From NCBI GenBank assembly GCA_035455745.1, contig DATIEP010000023.1:1-64000 (forward strand): DNA of 64,000 bases, written 5' to 3'. The translations under genes were made by a program, and so were the position numbers. Below are positions 26,245 to 35,311 of this stretch, in pieces. This DNA comes from JADGGM01 sp027307005. GTDB taxonomy: Bacteria > Gemmatimonadota > Gemmatimonadetes > Gemmatimonadales > Gemmatimonadaceae. Under the pieces are notes generated by a model. That model saw nothing but the letters and a program-made list of their open reading frames with translations, did no database searches and had not been told where the DNA came from. Within the stretch, counting starts at the first letter, position 1, and the number at the start of each line of letters is the position of its first letter.

Positions 26245-26898
26245 TCACACAGCGCGCGCCATGCGCACGAGCGGGATCACGACGCCGCCCGGCAGTGTGG
26301 CCTCGATGCGCTCAATCTCCGAGAAGCCCAGTGCGCGATACACGGGTTCACCGGGGAGCGTGGCCATGAGCTCGATCCGACGGAATCCCGCCGCGCGCGC
26401 CGCGCCGACGCATTCGGCATAGAGTCGTCGCGCCAGGCCGCGTCGAGCGAACGCCGGGTGCACGAAGAACGCGCGGATCTTTGCGGCGTCCCGCGCCGGA
26501 TCGAGTCGCTCATCTGTGGTGTCGTGCGACGCCATCTGATCGCCACCATACAGGGCGCGACGAGAGCTCCAGCCGCCCGCCGCGGCGGGCGCGCCGTCCG
26601 GCGCGTCGATCACGTAGTACGTGCCGTCGGTGACGAGATGCGTGTCGACGCCAAACACATGCGTCACCAGCGCCTCGACCTGCGCAGGCGCATAATAGCC
26701 TGCGCTCAGTGCCCGAGCGGATTCCGCAATCATGGCGTTGAGCGCCGACACGTCGGCCATCGTTGCCACACGGAGCGCGAGAGGCGCGTTCTTTGTTAGG
26801 CGATCGCCGGCCGCGGCTGCCGTATCGGGACGCACGCCGGAGCCGGCCACCTCGTTCCGGGGCAGGTCTCCCGCTGATCGCTTGTCAGGCCCGCGCAT
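26245..26898 (-). CDS. GNAT-family N-acetyltransferase
   Basis: A GNAT fold with LRVATMADVSALNAMIAESARAL (strand 1 and helix 1), FFVHPAFARRGLARRLYAECV (motif A, acetyl-CoA pyrophosphate loop RRGLAR) and PVYRALGFSEIERI (motif B). The acceptor is unknown. The start is uncertain: ATG 26898 gives a 47-residue non-homologous leader, GTG 26769 and ATG 26760 give shorter forms that cut the first strand, and none has a good ribosome site. It is divergent from the glycosidase gene and overlaps its promoter region if the long start is used. Confidence 0.8.
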   Translation of the reverse strand: MRGPDKRSAGDLPRNEVAGSGVRPDTAAAAGDRLTKNAPLALRVATMADVSALNAMIAESARALSAGYYAPAQVEALVTHVFGVDTHLVTDGTYYVIDAPDGAPAAAGGWSSRRALYGGDQMASHDTTDERLDPARDAAKIRAFFVHPAFARRGLARRLYAECVGAARAAGFRRIELMATLPGEPVYRALGFSEIERIEATLPGGVVIPLVRMARAV

Positions 26899-26937
26899 TG
26901 GTTGAAAGTTATGCGTCGCGACCAACCACACGGAACC

Positions 26938-29469
26938 ATGTCCGAGTCCAAGATGTCCCGCCGCGATGCCCTGCTCACAGGAGCAGCCTCCGTCCTCGGC
27001 CTCGTCAGCATCCCATCGCCGCTCGACGCCCTGCGAAGCGGCACCGATCGCGTCGTCGGGACCACGCCCGCGCGGGCGTCGCTCGCGCGCGGTGACGCCG
27101 GAATCTCGCCGGCGGTCGCGGGCGGCGGGCGAGAACGCATCAGATTCGACACGGACTGGCGCTTTCATCTGGGACACGCATCAGATCCCGCCCGCGACTT
27201 CGGCTACGGCGCCGATGAAGAGTTCGCCAAGTCGGGCGAGCTGTTCGCTCCCGTCTCGCACGCCGACTTCGATGTCTCGTCATGGCGGCGCCTCGACCTG
27301 CCGCACGACTGGGCCGTGGAGCTGCCGTTCGTCGACGAGCACGGCCTAACGAGTTACGGGTTCAAGCCGGTGGGACGCGCACATCCCGACACGAGCATCG
27401 GCTGGTATCGCAAGTCGTTCGCGGTTCCCGCCGAGGACCTGGGCCGACGCATTTCACTCGAGTTCGATGGGGTGTTTCGCGATTGCATGGTTGCGCTCAA
27501 CGGCCATCTGGTGGCGCGCAATCTGAGCGGGTACGCCCCGTTCGCGGTGGACATCACACCAGAGCTGAACTACGGCGGCGACAACGTGCTCGTGGTGCGC
27601 GTGGATGCGACCGAGCACGAAGGGTGGTTTTACGAGGGCGCCGGAATCTATCGCCATGTGTGGCTCGTCAAGACGGCGCCGGTGCACGTGGCGCTCTGGG
27701 GCACGTTCGTTCGCGCGACGGTGGACGGCGCGAAGCGCAGCGCCACGGCGCACATCACGACGACCATCCAGAACGACGGCGACGCCGACGCGCGCTGTGC
27801 CATCGAATTGCGGATGCTCGACGGCGCCGGACAGGTCGTACAAACCTCGAGATCGGATCCGGTCACGATTCCGGCGGCCGGTTCCAGCGCCGTCGATCAC
27901 GCGATGCGCATCGATGCGCCGTCGCTGTGGTCGCTCGACGCCCCCCATCTCTACACGCTCGTCACGCTGCTCACCGTGGACCAGGTGGAAGTGGATCGCA
28001 CGGAGACGCCGTTAGGCATTCGCACCGTGCAATTCGACCCCGACCGCGGCGTTCTCGTGAACGGCGAACACGTCGAGATTCGCGGCACGTGCAATCACCA
28101 GGATCACGCCGGCGTCGGCTCTGCCCTGCCCGACCGCCTGCAGGCCTACCGGATCGAGCGCCTCAAGGCGATGGGCGCCAACGCGTACCGCACGTCGCAC
28201 AATCCGCCGGCTGCCGAGCTGCTCGACGCCTGCGACCGGATCGGCATGCTGGTGCTGGACGAGACGCGCATGTTCGGCGCGGATCCGGAGGCGTTGAGCC
28301 AACTCGGTCGTCTGGTGCGCCGCGACAGAAATCACCCGTGCGTCTTCGCCTGGTCGCTGGCCAACGAGGAAGACGGCGAACAGGGCACCGACCGCGGCGC
28401 ACGCATGGCGGAGGTGATGAAGGCCACCGTTAGGCAGCTCGATCCGACGCGGCCGGTGACGGCGGCGATGAACGGCGACTGGGGGAAAGGCTTCACGGGC
28501 GTGATCGATGTGCAGGGCTTCAATTATCGCGTCGGGCGCGAGATGGATGCGTTTCGCGCGCGCTTCCCGCGCAAGCCGGCGATGGGCACCGAGGTGGCGA
28601 GCACCGTGTCGACGCGCGGGATCTACGCGAACGACACCGCGCGCGGCTACGTATCGGCGTACGACCGGAATTTCCCGCCCTGGGCGTCGACGGCGGAGGC
28701 GTGGTGGACGGCGTACCTCGCCCGGCCGTGGGCGTCGGGAGGATTCGTGTGGACGGGATTCGATTATCGCGGCGAGCCCACCCCGTACGCGTGGCCCTGC
28801 ATCAATTCGCACTTCGGCATCATGGATACGTGCGGCTTTCCGAAGGACAACTACTACTACTATCAGGCACAGTGGGGCTCGGCGCCCGTGCTCCACGTTT
28901 TCCCGCACTGGAACTGGGCCGGACACGAAGGGCAGCCGATCGAGGTGTGGTGCCATACGAATCTCGAGCGCGTCGAGCTGTTCCTGAACGGCGCGCGCGT
29001 CGGCGGCGGCGCGGAGCGCGTGCCGCCTAACGGACACGCGGCGTGGCACGTGCCGTTCGCGCCCGGCGTCCTCGAGGCGCGCGGCTACCGCGGCGGCCGC
29101 GTCGTGCTCACGGCGCGCCGCGAGACCGCCGGGGCGCCGGCCGCCGTCGCGCTCGAGGCCGACCGGATTCGACTGACGGCAGACGGCATGGACGTGTCGG
29201 TGGTCGCGGCGCGCATCGTCGACGCCAGGGGCCGGACCGTGCCGACGGCATCGAACCGCGTGACCTTCGGCGTCACGGGACCGCTGGCGGTGATCGGTGT
29301 GGGGAACGGCGATCCCAGCTCGCACGAGAGCGACAAGGATACGTCGCGCAGTGCGTTCAACGGGCTCTGTTGCGCGATCGTGCAGGCGGGAACGGAGCGC
29401 GGACCGGCGAAGGTGACGGCGGCGGCGGACGGATTGCGCGGGTCGGCGATCGACGTCGTCGTCGGTTAG
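26938..29469 (+). CDS. Tat-exported glycoside hydrolase family 2 (beta-galactosidase-like)
   Basis: About 843 residues. ATG 26938 gives MSESKMSRRDALLTGAAS, a twin-arginine signal. Then come the GH2 sugar-binding domain (WRRLDLPHDWAVELPF, SIGWYRKSF), an Ig-like domain and the TIM barrel with RGTCNHQDHAGVG, YRTSHNPPAAELLDACD, the acid/base Glu477 in LANEED and the nucleophile Glu552 in GTEVAST. The C-terminal DUF4982-like domain contains PHWNWAGHEGQPIEVWCHTN. It hydrolyses beta-galactosides or related beta-glycosides in the periplasm. The stop codon TAG is part of a GTTAGGC heptamer. It is followed convergently by a lipoprotein gene. Confidence 0.92.
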   Translation: MSESKMSRRDALLTGAASVLGLVSIPSPLDALRSGTDRVVGTTPARASLARGDAGISPAVAGGGRERIRFDTDWRFHLGHASDPARDFGYGADEEFAKSGELFAPVSHADFDVSSWRRLDLPHDWAVELPFVDEHGLTSYGFKPVGRAHPDTSIGWYRKSFAVPAEDLGRRISLEFDGVFRDCMVALNGHLVARNLSGYAPFAVDITPELNYGGDNVLVVRVDATEHEGWFYEGAGIYRHVWLVKTAPVHVALWGTFVRATVDGAKRSATAHITTTIQNDGDADARCAIELRMLDGAGQVVQTSRSDPVTIPAAGSSAVDHAMRIDAPSLWSLDAPHLYTLVTLLTVDQVEVDRTETPLGIRTVQFDPDRGVLVNGEHVEIRGTCNHQDHAGVGSALPDRLQAYRIERLKAMGANAYRTSHNPPAAELLDACDRIGMLVLDETRMFGADPEALSQLGRLVRRDRNHPCVFAWSLANEEDGEQGTDRGARMAEVMKATVRQLDPTRPVTAAMNGDWGKGFTGVIDVQGFNYRVGREMDAFRARFPRKPAMGTEVASTVSTRGIYANDTARGYVSAYDRNFPPWASTAEAWWTAYLARPWASGGFVWTGFDYRGEPTPYAWPCINSHFGIMDTCGFPKDNYYYYQAQWGSAPVLHVFPHWNWAGHEGQPIEVWCHTNLERVELFLNGARVGGGAERVPPNGHAAWHVPFAPGVLEARGYRGGRVVLTARRETAGAPAAVALEADRIRLTADGMDVSVVAARIVDARGRTVPTASNRVTFGVTGPLAVIGVGNGDPSSHESDKDTSRSAFNGLCCAIVQAGTERGPAKVTAAADGLRGSAIDVVVG

Positions 29470-29499
29470 GCAGCGATCACCACGCCGGCGGATCTGCGA

Positions 29500-29931
29500 T
29501 CACCGCCTGGTGTACGACGCCGTGGCCGTTTGCGGCGTCTGGGTGATCCCGTAGAAGATGACGGACCCCTGGAGGTGATTCGGCGCGGTGAGCGTTCCGG
29601 TGAACTGCCCGGTGATCCCTCCTCCGTTCTCGAACTGGAAGATGAGCGACAGCAGCGGCGGACTCGCGGCGGTGGGCGGACTGAAGCTGCCGCTGATGTC
29701 GACCGGCATCGGCACATCGACGCCCATCGACGAGCCCGTACCGGCGACGGCACCATCGTGCTGCGACAGGTGCATCGTCTGCGGAGACAAAATCGTCGCC
29801 GTGTCGAGCGACCACACACCGGCAACCGACGGCTCGACGGGAGACATGCTGGACGGCGAGCAGGCGACTACGGCGCCGAGGGCCATTGCGCACAAGAAGA
29901 ATCGCACGGGTGACCTCGCTACGAAGGGCAT
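29500..29931 (-). CDS. Small lipoprotein, function unknown
   Basis: 143 residues. The N-terminus MPFVARSPVRFFLCAMALGAVVAC ends in a lipobox (VVAC), so it is predicted to be acylated and membrane anchored. The mature part is beta-rich, with Ser/Thr/Gly strands: VAGVWSLDTATI, FENGGGITGQFTGTLTAPN and GSVIFYGITQTPQT. It has the same length and general pattern (G-x-W opening, repeated G-x-hydrophobic strands) as the lipoprotein at 40989, suggesting related lipocalin-like barrels, but identity is too low to be certain. Confidence 0.75.
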   Translation of the reverse strand: MPFVARSPVRFFLCAMALGAVVACSPSSMSPVEPSVAGVWSLDTATILSPQTMHLSQHDGAVAGTGSSMGVDVPMPVDISGSFSPPTAASPPLLSLIFQFENGGGITGQFTGTLTAPNHLQGSVIFYGITQTPQTATASYTRR

Positions 29932-29982
29932 CCGCTCGATACACCGGTCGCCGGGCCGAAGTTTCCCGCGGGCTCGCGCTTC

Positions 29983-31440
29983 TCAGGGAGAAGAGACTGG
30001 CGCTGCCAGCGCCGATACGCGGGCCCAATCGGAGAGCGGGGCGTGCTCGGCCGCGACCCTGGACGGCGCGACTCCCGTGCGCCTAACGGCAGCCACGATG
30101 TCGTCCACGTACTGGGTGGGCGCGCGCAGATCCTGGATGTAGTCGCTCGCCCACAGGAACCGCGCCGGCCGGATGAAAGCAGCCAGCGCGACTTCGCTCG
30201 CCGCGCCGTCGATCGGGAACACATCGATATCGCCGCCCGCCAGCGACATCGAGTCGCTCACCGCACGGAACCGGAAGACGGCGCGCGACCGATGGCGTTC
30301 CAGCGCATCGGGCGCGAGGGTCCACCGCCGGTTCACGACTCGCTCCAGAAATGCGCGCGATGCGCGATGCGAGACGATCGTCGCGCCGCGGGCGACCCAG
30401 GCGCGCACACCCGCCACGTGCGGCCACGCGAGATCGGTCACCACCACCACGATGGGATGGCGGCCCGGGAACAGCGTCGAGATCCACGTCGAGTCTTGCC
30501 GCACGCGCTCCTCGCCCTGGGTGGCGTCGAACACGTACACGGTGTCGCGGTCCAGCGCCACGACCTCGCCGTAGCCGGCGTTGCGCAGCACGAACACATT
30601 GTCGCTCACGCGCGTGGTATCCGGACGGTTCGGCGCCAGGAACGCGGCGATCGCCGGCGTCATCGCCGTCTCGTGCGCCGGCACGGCGAGCGACGGCGCG
30701 CTGTCGCGCGGCGCCAGACGCCTCACGCCAAACGTGCGCGCGATCTGCGTCTCGCCATCTTCCATGCGGAACGCGGCGCCGGGAAGGTGCGCGTCCTGGA
30801 CGCGCTCCCACGTCGACCACACGAACTCCACGTGCACCTGGCCCCACAGGTAGTGCGGCTCCTCGCGGTCGAGCTTCTCCGGGTATCCCGACTTGGGATC
30901 CAGGTACAGCCGCTCGGGTCCCCGCACGCCGCGTCGCGAGAGCACGATGCGCGGGTAGTCACGGTACGTGCATCGTTCCGCGACGCGCACGTCTGTCGCC
31001 TCCAGCCAGTCCGTTAGGACTGCCCACACATCGAGCGGGCGGGTCTGGTACAACGCACCGTGCAGCGCGGGATTCGGCACGAGCGCCGTGTCGCGCACGA
31101 GATACGACGCGCGCTCGTCGCCGATGGTGGTGAGACCATACTCGTATCCGGCGATGGTCGAGTGCGATGTCGTACGCTGCACGCCCGATGCGGGATCGAA
31201 CCACTCATCGAGCGACTGGACTTCGGCGAGAAACGGCGGATACGTGCGATCGGATTCATATGCGTGCTGCACGACATCGTAGCCGTGCACTTCGAGCACG
31301 GTGCGCCGAGCGGTGTCGAGTCCGGTCGCGGTTGCAGCGCGAACGAGGAGCGCGTGCGCGTCGAGGCCGGACACGGGGCGACATCCGCCCGTGTCGGCGA
31401 GCGCTGCCACGAGCGCAGTGATCAGGAGCAGGGGCGTCAT
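29983..31440 (-). CDS. Secreted metallo-beta-lactamase-fold-like protein without the HxHxDH motif
   Basis: 485 residues with an N-terminal signal (MTPLLLITALVAALADTG). The first half (LEVHGYDVVQHAYESDR, YGLTTIGDERASYLVRDT) looks like an outer-membrane-lipoprotein-type sheet. From about 290 the order of an MBL fold appears: NVFVLRNAGYGEVVALDRDTVYVFDATQ, then VVVVTDLAWPHVAGVRAWVARGA, then GDIDVFPIDGAASEVALAAF and PARFLWASDYIQD. In active relatives the second block reads T-H-x-H-x-D-H; here it is TDLAWPH, keeping only the last His. It is probably a non-catalytic binder or an inactivated enzyme. Divergent from the sensor kinase gene. Confidence 0.65.
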   Translation of the reverse strand: MTPLLLITALVAALADTGGCRPVSGLDAHALLVRAATATGLDTARRTVLEVHGYDVVQHAYESDRTYPPFLAEVQSLDEWFDPASGVQRTTSHSTIAGYEYGLTTIGDERASYLVRDTALVPNPALHGALYQTRPLDVWAVLTDWLEATDVRVAERCTYRDYPRIVLSRRGVRGPERLYLDPKSGYPEKLDREEPHYLWGQVHVEFVWSTWERVQDAHLPGAAFRMEDGETQIARTFGVRRLAPRDSAPSLAVPAHETAMTPAIAAFLAPNRPDTTRVSDNVFVLRNAGYGEVVALDRDTVYVFDATQGEERVRQDSTWISTLFPGRHPIVVVVTDLAWPHVAGVRAWVARGATIVSHRASRAFLERVVNRRWTLAPDALERHRSRAVFRFRAVSDSMSLAGGDIDVFPIDGAASEVALAAFIRPARFLWASDYIQDLRAPTQYVDDIVAAVRRTGVAPSRVAAEHAPLSDWARVSALAAPVSSP

Positions 31441-31554
31441 GACGCGCAATTCATGCGCGCCGAGCACCGCGCCGCAAGCGCGCTGTCGCGAGCGGTGCAC
31501 TTGCCGTTGCGAGCGGTCGCGAGTCCCTTGCACCGCGCGCCGGCCCAACCGATC

Positions 31555-32697
31555 ATGATCGCCATGAGTCCCGAGCGCTCGTCGCATCGCGCGAACGCAG
31601 ATCATCGCTGGATACCGGCGTGGCAGATCGCGGCGATCTGGCTGATCCCGACGTTGCTGTCGACGGCGGAAACGGTGATCTTCGCCGCGCAAGCCGGCCG
31701 GCCGATCCCCGCCTGGCGCGCGTTCATCGGCGAGGCGCCGCAATGGCTCGGCTGGGCGCTCCTAACGCCGGGCATCCTGGCGCTGGCCGAACGCTTTCCT
31801 CTCCGGCGGCCACTCGAGGCGGTGTCGGTCGCGGTGCACGTGCTGGCCAGCCTCATCGCCGGCGTGCTGCTGGCCCTGGCCGACGCGCTCGTGAACGCAT
31901 GGGCCCGCCCGTCGAGCCAAGGACTCTGGGCCGCGGCCCGCGGATGGTTCCTCGGCGGCCTCGCCGCGACGACGCTTGTCTACTTCGCGATCGTCATCGC
32001 CGGCTATGCGTGGCGCAACGCGGCGCGCCTCAGAGAGCGCGAACGCGAGGCCGCCGCCCTCGAAGCCGAGCTCCGGCGGGCGCAGTTAGGCGCGCTGCGC
32101 ATGCAGCTCCAGCCGCATTTCCTGTTCAACAGCCTCAACGCCGTGATGGCGCTGGTGCGGGACCGCGACACCGAGCGCGCGTTAGGCGCGCTGGCCCTCC
32201 TCGGCGACGTGCTCCGCGCGACGGTCAACGCCGGCGACGCGAACGAGGCTACCCTGGCGTCGGAGCTCGATTTCGTGCGCCAGTACCTGCGCATCGAGCA
32301 GATGCGGTTCGGCGACCGGTTGGCCGTGACGTTCGACACCGACGCCGCGCCCGCCGACGCCATGGTGCCGGTGTTCATCCTGCAGCCCTTCGTCGAGAAC
32401 TCGCTCAAGCACGGCGTATTGCACGGACGCGAACGCAACGCCATCGCGATCGGCGCGTCCGTGGATGGCGGATCGCTCGTGCTGTCGGTGCGCGACGACG
32501 GCCGCGGTCTGTCATCGTCGGGCAACGGCTCCGGCGTCGGCATCGCCAATGCGCGGCGCCGCTTGGAGCACCTGTACGGCGCGAGGGCGACGCTGACCGT
32601 CGGTCCCGGTGCGGACGGACGCGGCGTGCACGTCATGATCGCGATCCCGTTCACTCGCGCGCAGCCGCGCCGCGCGGCGGTGGCGTCCGCGTCATGA
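31555..32697 (+). CDS. LytS/YehU-type sensor histidine kinase
   Basis: 380 residues. Four membrane helices occupy about 17-160 (QIAAIWLIPTLLSTAETVIF, ALLTPGILALAERF, AVHVLASLIAGVLLALADAL, LAATTLVYFAIVIAGYAW), followed by a short coiled coil and a His_kinase domain with LQPHFLFNSLNAV (His188). The HATPase domain has VENSLKHG (N box), DDGRG and GVGIANARRRL (G boxes). ATG 31555 is used, and 31564 is an alternative. It overlaps the response regulator gene (ATGA). It signals envelope or extracellular cues to the LytTR regulator. Confidence 0.9.
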   Translation: MIAMSPERSSHRANADHRWIPAWQIAAIWLIPTLLSTAETVIFAAQAGRPIPAWRAFIGEAPQWLGWALLTPGILALAERFPLRRPLEAVSVAVHVLASLIAGVLLALADALVNAWARPSSQGLWAAARGWFLGGLAATTLVYFAIVIAGYAWRNAARLREREREAAALEAELRRAQLGALRMQLQPHFLFNSLNAVMALVRDRDTERALGALALLGDVLRATVNAGDANEATLASELDFVRQYLRIEQMRFGDRLAVTFDTDAAPADAMVPVFILQPFVENSLKHGVLHGRERNAIAIGASVDGGSLVLSVRDDGRGLSSSGNGSGVGIANARRRLEHLYGARATLTVGPGADGRGVHVMIAIPFTRAQPRRAAVASAS

Positions 32698-33416
32698 TTC
32701 GCGCGCTCATTGCCGACGATGAGGAGCTCTCGAGGCGCGCGCTGCGGCAGCTGTTGTCTCGTCATGCCGATGTCGACATCGTGGCCGAGTGCAGCGATGG
32801 CGACGAGGCGCGCACCGCCGTGGCGTCGCTGCACCCCGACCTGGCGCTGCTCGACGTGCGCATGCCGCTCGGCACCGGACTCGAGGTGGCGCGCGAGCGG
32901 TGGAACGGCGATCGGCCGATCATCGTGTTCGTGACGGCGTTCGATCAGTTCGCGCTGCCGGCGTTCGATGTGGAGGCCGCCGACTACCTGACGAAGCCCT
33001 TGAGCGAGACCCGCTTCGACGCGATGCTCGAGCGGGTCCGCCGCCGGTTATCGGTTAGGCAGATACCCGCGCGCGCCGCCGCCCGGGCGGCGGTCCCGCT
33101 CGTGGCTCGGGTGGGAACCGCCGATCTCGTGATCCCGCTCGAATCGGTGGACTACATCGAGGCCGACGACGTGTACGCGGCCGTCGTCGCCCGCGGCAAA
33201 CGGCAGTTGGTGCGGACGTCGCTGGATGCGCTCGAGCAGACGCTCGATCCGCTGGTGTTCGTACGCGTGCACCGCTCGTACATCGTGCGAGTGGATCGCG
33301 TTGCCGCGCTGCGGCGGCGGGGCGCTCGCGTGGAGCTTGTCCTGACGAGCGGTGCGATCGTGCCGGTGAGCCGGCGGCGCCGGGCGGCCGTGGCGCGGCT
33401 CTTCGCCGGCCGTTAG
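32694..33416 (+). CDS. LytTR-family response regulator
   Basis: 240 residues. The receiver domain has IADDEELSRRALR, phosphoacceptor Asp54 in LLDVRMP and TKPLSE; the LytTR DNA-binding domain starts around 135 with VARVGTADLVIPLESVDYIEAD and has FVRVHRSYIVRVDRVAAL. Phosphorylation by the coupled LytS-like kinase should make it bind direct-repeat sites at target promoters. The final TAG stop lies within a GTTAGGC heptamer. Targets are unknown; the divergent MBL-like gene is one candidate. Confidence 0.92.
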   Translation: MIRALIADDEELSRRALRQLLSRHADVDIVAECSDGDEARTAVASLHPDLALLDVRMPLGTGLEVARERWNGDRPIIVFVTAFDQFALPAFDVEAADYLTKPLSETRFDAMLERVRRRLSVRQIPARAAARAAVPLVARVGTADLVIPLESVDYIEADDVYAAVVARGKRQLVRTSLDALEQTLDPLVFVRVHRSYIVRVDRVAALRRRGARVELVLTSGAIVPVSRRRRAAVARLFAGR

Positions 33417-33423
33417 GCGCTGC

Positions 33424-33759
33424 TTATTCCGCAGACTCCGCCGTGCCGCGGTCCAACTCCGCGGCCAGCGTGCGAAAGAGCTCGCTCGTGCCCTCGGGTC
33501 CGGACACCGTGAGCGTCAAGGATTCCGTGCCCGCCGGGATCTCCAGCACGAAATCGAGAAACGGACAGCAGCGGCGCTCGCGCTCGATGACCGATGCGAT
33601 CCGCGCGATCGAGCCATCGGTCAGATCGAACGTTAGGCGCAGCCCCGAGTCGGCGGGCACTGCCGTGCGCGCGCTGCGTAGCAAGCCGGGCAGCAGCTCG
33701 CTCGCGGCGCGTCGCAGCTCCTCGGGGGTCAGGCGACAAGCGATCGGCGTGCCGTCCAT
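33424..33759 (-). CDS. Conserved hypothetical protein with CCPF motif
   Basis: A 111-residue cytoplasmic protein beginning MDGTPIACRLTPEELRRAA. Central features are LTFDLTDGSIARIASVIERERRCC and CCPFLDFVLEIPAG. Small proteins with this E-R-x-CCPFL block are often found near metal or arsenic genes, but no such genes are here. The paired cysteines could bind metal or form a redox pair. It converges with the LytTR gene only 7 bp away. Confidence 0.72.
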   Translation of the reverse strand: MDGTPIACRLTPEELRRAASELLPGLLRSARTAVPADSGLRLTFDLTDGSIARIASVIERERRCCPFLDFVLEIPAGTESLTLTVSGPEGTSELFRTLAAELDRGTAESAE

Positions 33760-33968
33760 ATCTCAATGGTAACCGCCTCGACGCGGGAAGGGGCGGACGG
33801 TATTCTGGAAGCCGGCGATCAGCCAGTGCCCGGATGGCTTCGCCCTGGCGATTGGCGACTGCCGCGATTGCCGCTTCGTCTTGCTGCTGAGCGGCCGCCG
33901 AGGTCTGGAAGCTCGGCGCGGCAACACTGCCGAGTACTGTCAGGATCCGGGATACGGATCGGAGCCAT

Positions 33969-34550
33969 TCAGGAGCGATAGCCCCGCTTCAATAGCATGT
34001 CACCAGCCTTCTCGAACTCGCTCGGCGACGGGATCGCAAAATCGAGCGCGTCCGCGTACCGCGTCACGATGTTGAATGCCGACGCGACGGCGATCGCATC
34101 CGTCAGTGCTTCGCTCGTCACCCCGGCGCGCAGCACCGTCCGTGCATCCTCCGCCGACAGGTCGGCAGGGTGCAAGGTCATCTTCTCCAGAAAGCCGAGT
34201 GTCGCTCTCAAGCCGTTCGTGATTGGAGCGGCGCGATAGTCTGCGAGGGTCTGATCGATTGTAGGGCGCGCGAGCTGCTTCGCCGCGACTGCGCTGTGTG
34301 CGCCAACGCAAAACTCGCAGGAGTTCCACTTCGCAACCATGGCCGCCATCAGTTCGCGTTCGCCGATGGTCCAACTGCTCGACCCCCGCATGGCCGCGTG
34401 GGTCCATGCGCCGATCGGGCGGCCGAAATCCTTGTGATAGAAAGCCACGCGGGCGGCATCGGGCAGCCGCATGCGCATGACTGTCGAGATGAAGCCAATG
34501 AGTAGGCGATTCCCGAAGCTGGAGCCGCGCTCGACTTCAGGAAGACGCAT
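33969..34550 (-). CDS. AhpD/carboxymuconolactone decarboxylase-like peroxidase-related protein
   Basis: 193 residues of all-alpha AhpD fold. The redox motif is CEFCVGAH (Cys-x2-Cys plus His) in MAAMVAKWNSCEFCVGAHS. FNIVTRYADALDF near the end is also typical. AhpD-like proteins reduce alkyl hydroperoxides or peroxiredoxin partners through the Cys pair. The gene overlaps the end of the upstream partner by 14 bp, so they are coupled. Its start falls inside the partner's reading frame. Confidence 0.85.
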   Translation of the reverse strand: MRLPEVERGSSFGNRLLIGFISTVMRMRLPDAARVAFYHKDFGRPIGAWTHAAMRGSSSWTIGERELMAAMVAKWNSCEFCVGAHSAVAAKQLARPTIDQTLADYRAAPITNGLRATLGFLEKMTLHPADLSAEDARTVLRAGVTSEALTDAIAVASAFNIVTRYADALDFAIPSPSEFEKAGDMLLKRGYRS

Positions 34551-34875
34551 CGTTTGCCTCGGCCAGAGCCTGCATTGCGAGTCGCCAGCGCAGCAGTCCG
34601 GCGCCCGCCGCGGCAGCCAAGGTGACCTCGAACGCGGCCTTCTCGCTGCCTAACGCTGTGCGAACGGTTGCGACCTGCGCGTCCGTAGTGCGGTGGGCGG
34701 CGGCGCCGATCTGTCGCGCAAGCTCATCGTACGGCGGTTCCGTGGGAGGACCCCCGGCTGCTCTCGCCGCCACCGCTTGGCGCAATGTCGGCGTGGTCGC
34801 AGCAGGGGCTTCGAGAACGGCTCGCCGAACCGCTTCTGCTAGCGCGCGGTGGTCAGGCCGTGTCGATCCATGCAT
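34537..34875 (-). CDS. Small helical partner of the AhpD-like gene
   Basis: 112 residues starting MHGSTRPDHRALAEAVRRAVLEAP at 34875. Ala-rich helices run to FEVTLAAAAGAGLLRWRLAMQALAEA. The upstream part of the longer open frame (to 35151) is not protein-like. Proteins of this kind occur beside AhpD-like genes, and the 14-bp overlap implies co-translation. No motif defines a reaction; a structural or substrate-delivery role for the peroxidase-like partner is an inference. Confidence 0.65.
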   Translation of the reverse strand: MHGSTRPDHRALAEAVRRAVLEAPAATTPTLRQAVAARAAGGPPTEPPYDELARQIGAAAHRTTDAQVATVRTALGSEKAAFEVTLAAAAGAGLLRWRLAMQALAEANDASS

Positions 34876-35114
34876 ATGAAGACCCGCGATCTCGCGGTTC
34901 GGATGCCCCGCCGCCGTCGGAGAGCGAAACGATGCACCGCCGCTCCGCCGGCTCGCCGCACTGCGCGCCGTGCCATGGTGCGGGCACCGTGCTGGACCTC
35001 GAGCCTGAGGAAGGGATCGGTCGAGGTGTCGGGCGCGGCCGATTGCGCGGACGCGGCGTGAGCGTGCGTCAGCGCGAGCGTGGCGAAAAGCAATCCGAGG
35101 ACACGTAGCTTCAT
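34839..35114 (-). CDS. Signal-peptide ORF, possibly a truncated secreted protein
   Basis: The start MKLRVLGLLFATLALTHAHAAS is a convincing Sec signal with cleavage near ASA. About 30 further residues (PDTSTDPFLRLEVQHG) look like a normal mature N-terminus, but beyond that the frame becomes Arg-rich (RRRRGIRTARSR) and overlaps the next gene. The gene probably lost its 3' part by deletion or frameshift. It is listed as a CDS because the 5' end is intact. Confidence 0.4.
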   Translation of the reverse strand: MKLRVLGLLFATLALTHAHAASAQSAAPDTSTDPFLRLEVQHGARTMARRAVRRAGGAAVHRFALRRRRGIRTARSRVFICMDRHGLTTAR

Positions 35115-35311
35115 GGAGGGCTCCCAGAGGCTGGCTGAATCTAGCGAGCACAGGATCGCGTTGGCGAGCGTTTCAACTCGTCGAGCTTTCCGTCAGCATC
35201 GCGATTCTAGCGACGCATTGAAGTCCGATCATCGCTCTCATTCTCTGCTCTCGTCTCGAGGGGTTTGTTCGGCGACCAGCCGTTTCACTGCATACCGAAG
35301 CGCCACCACGG

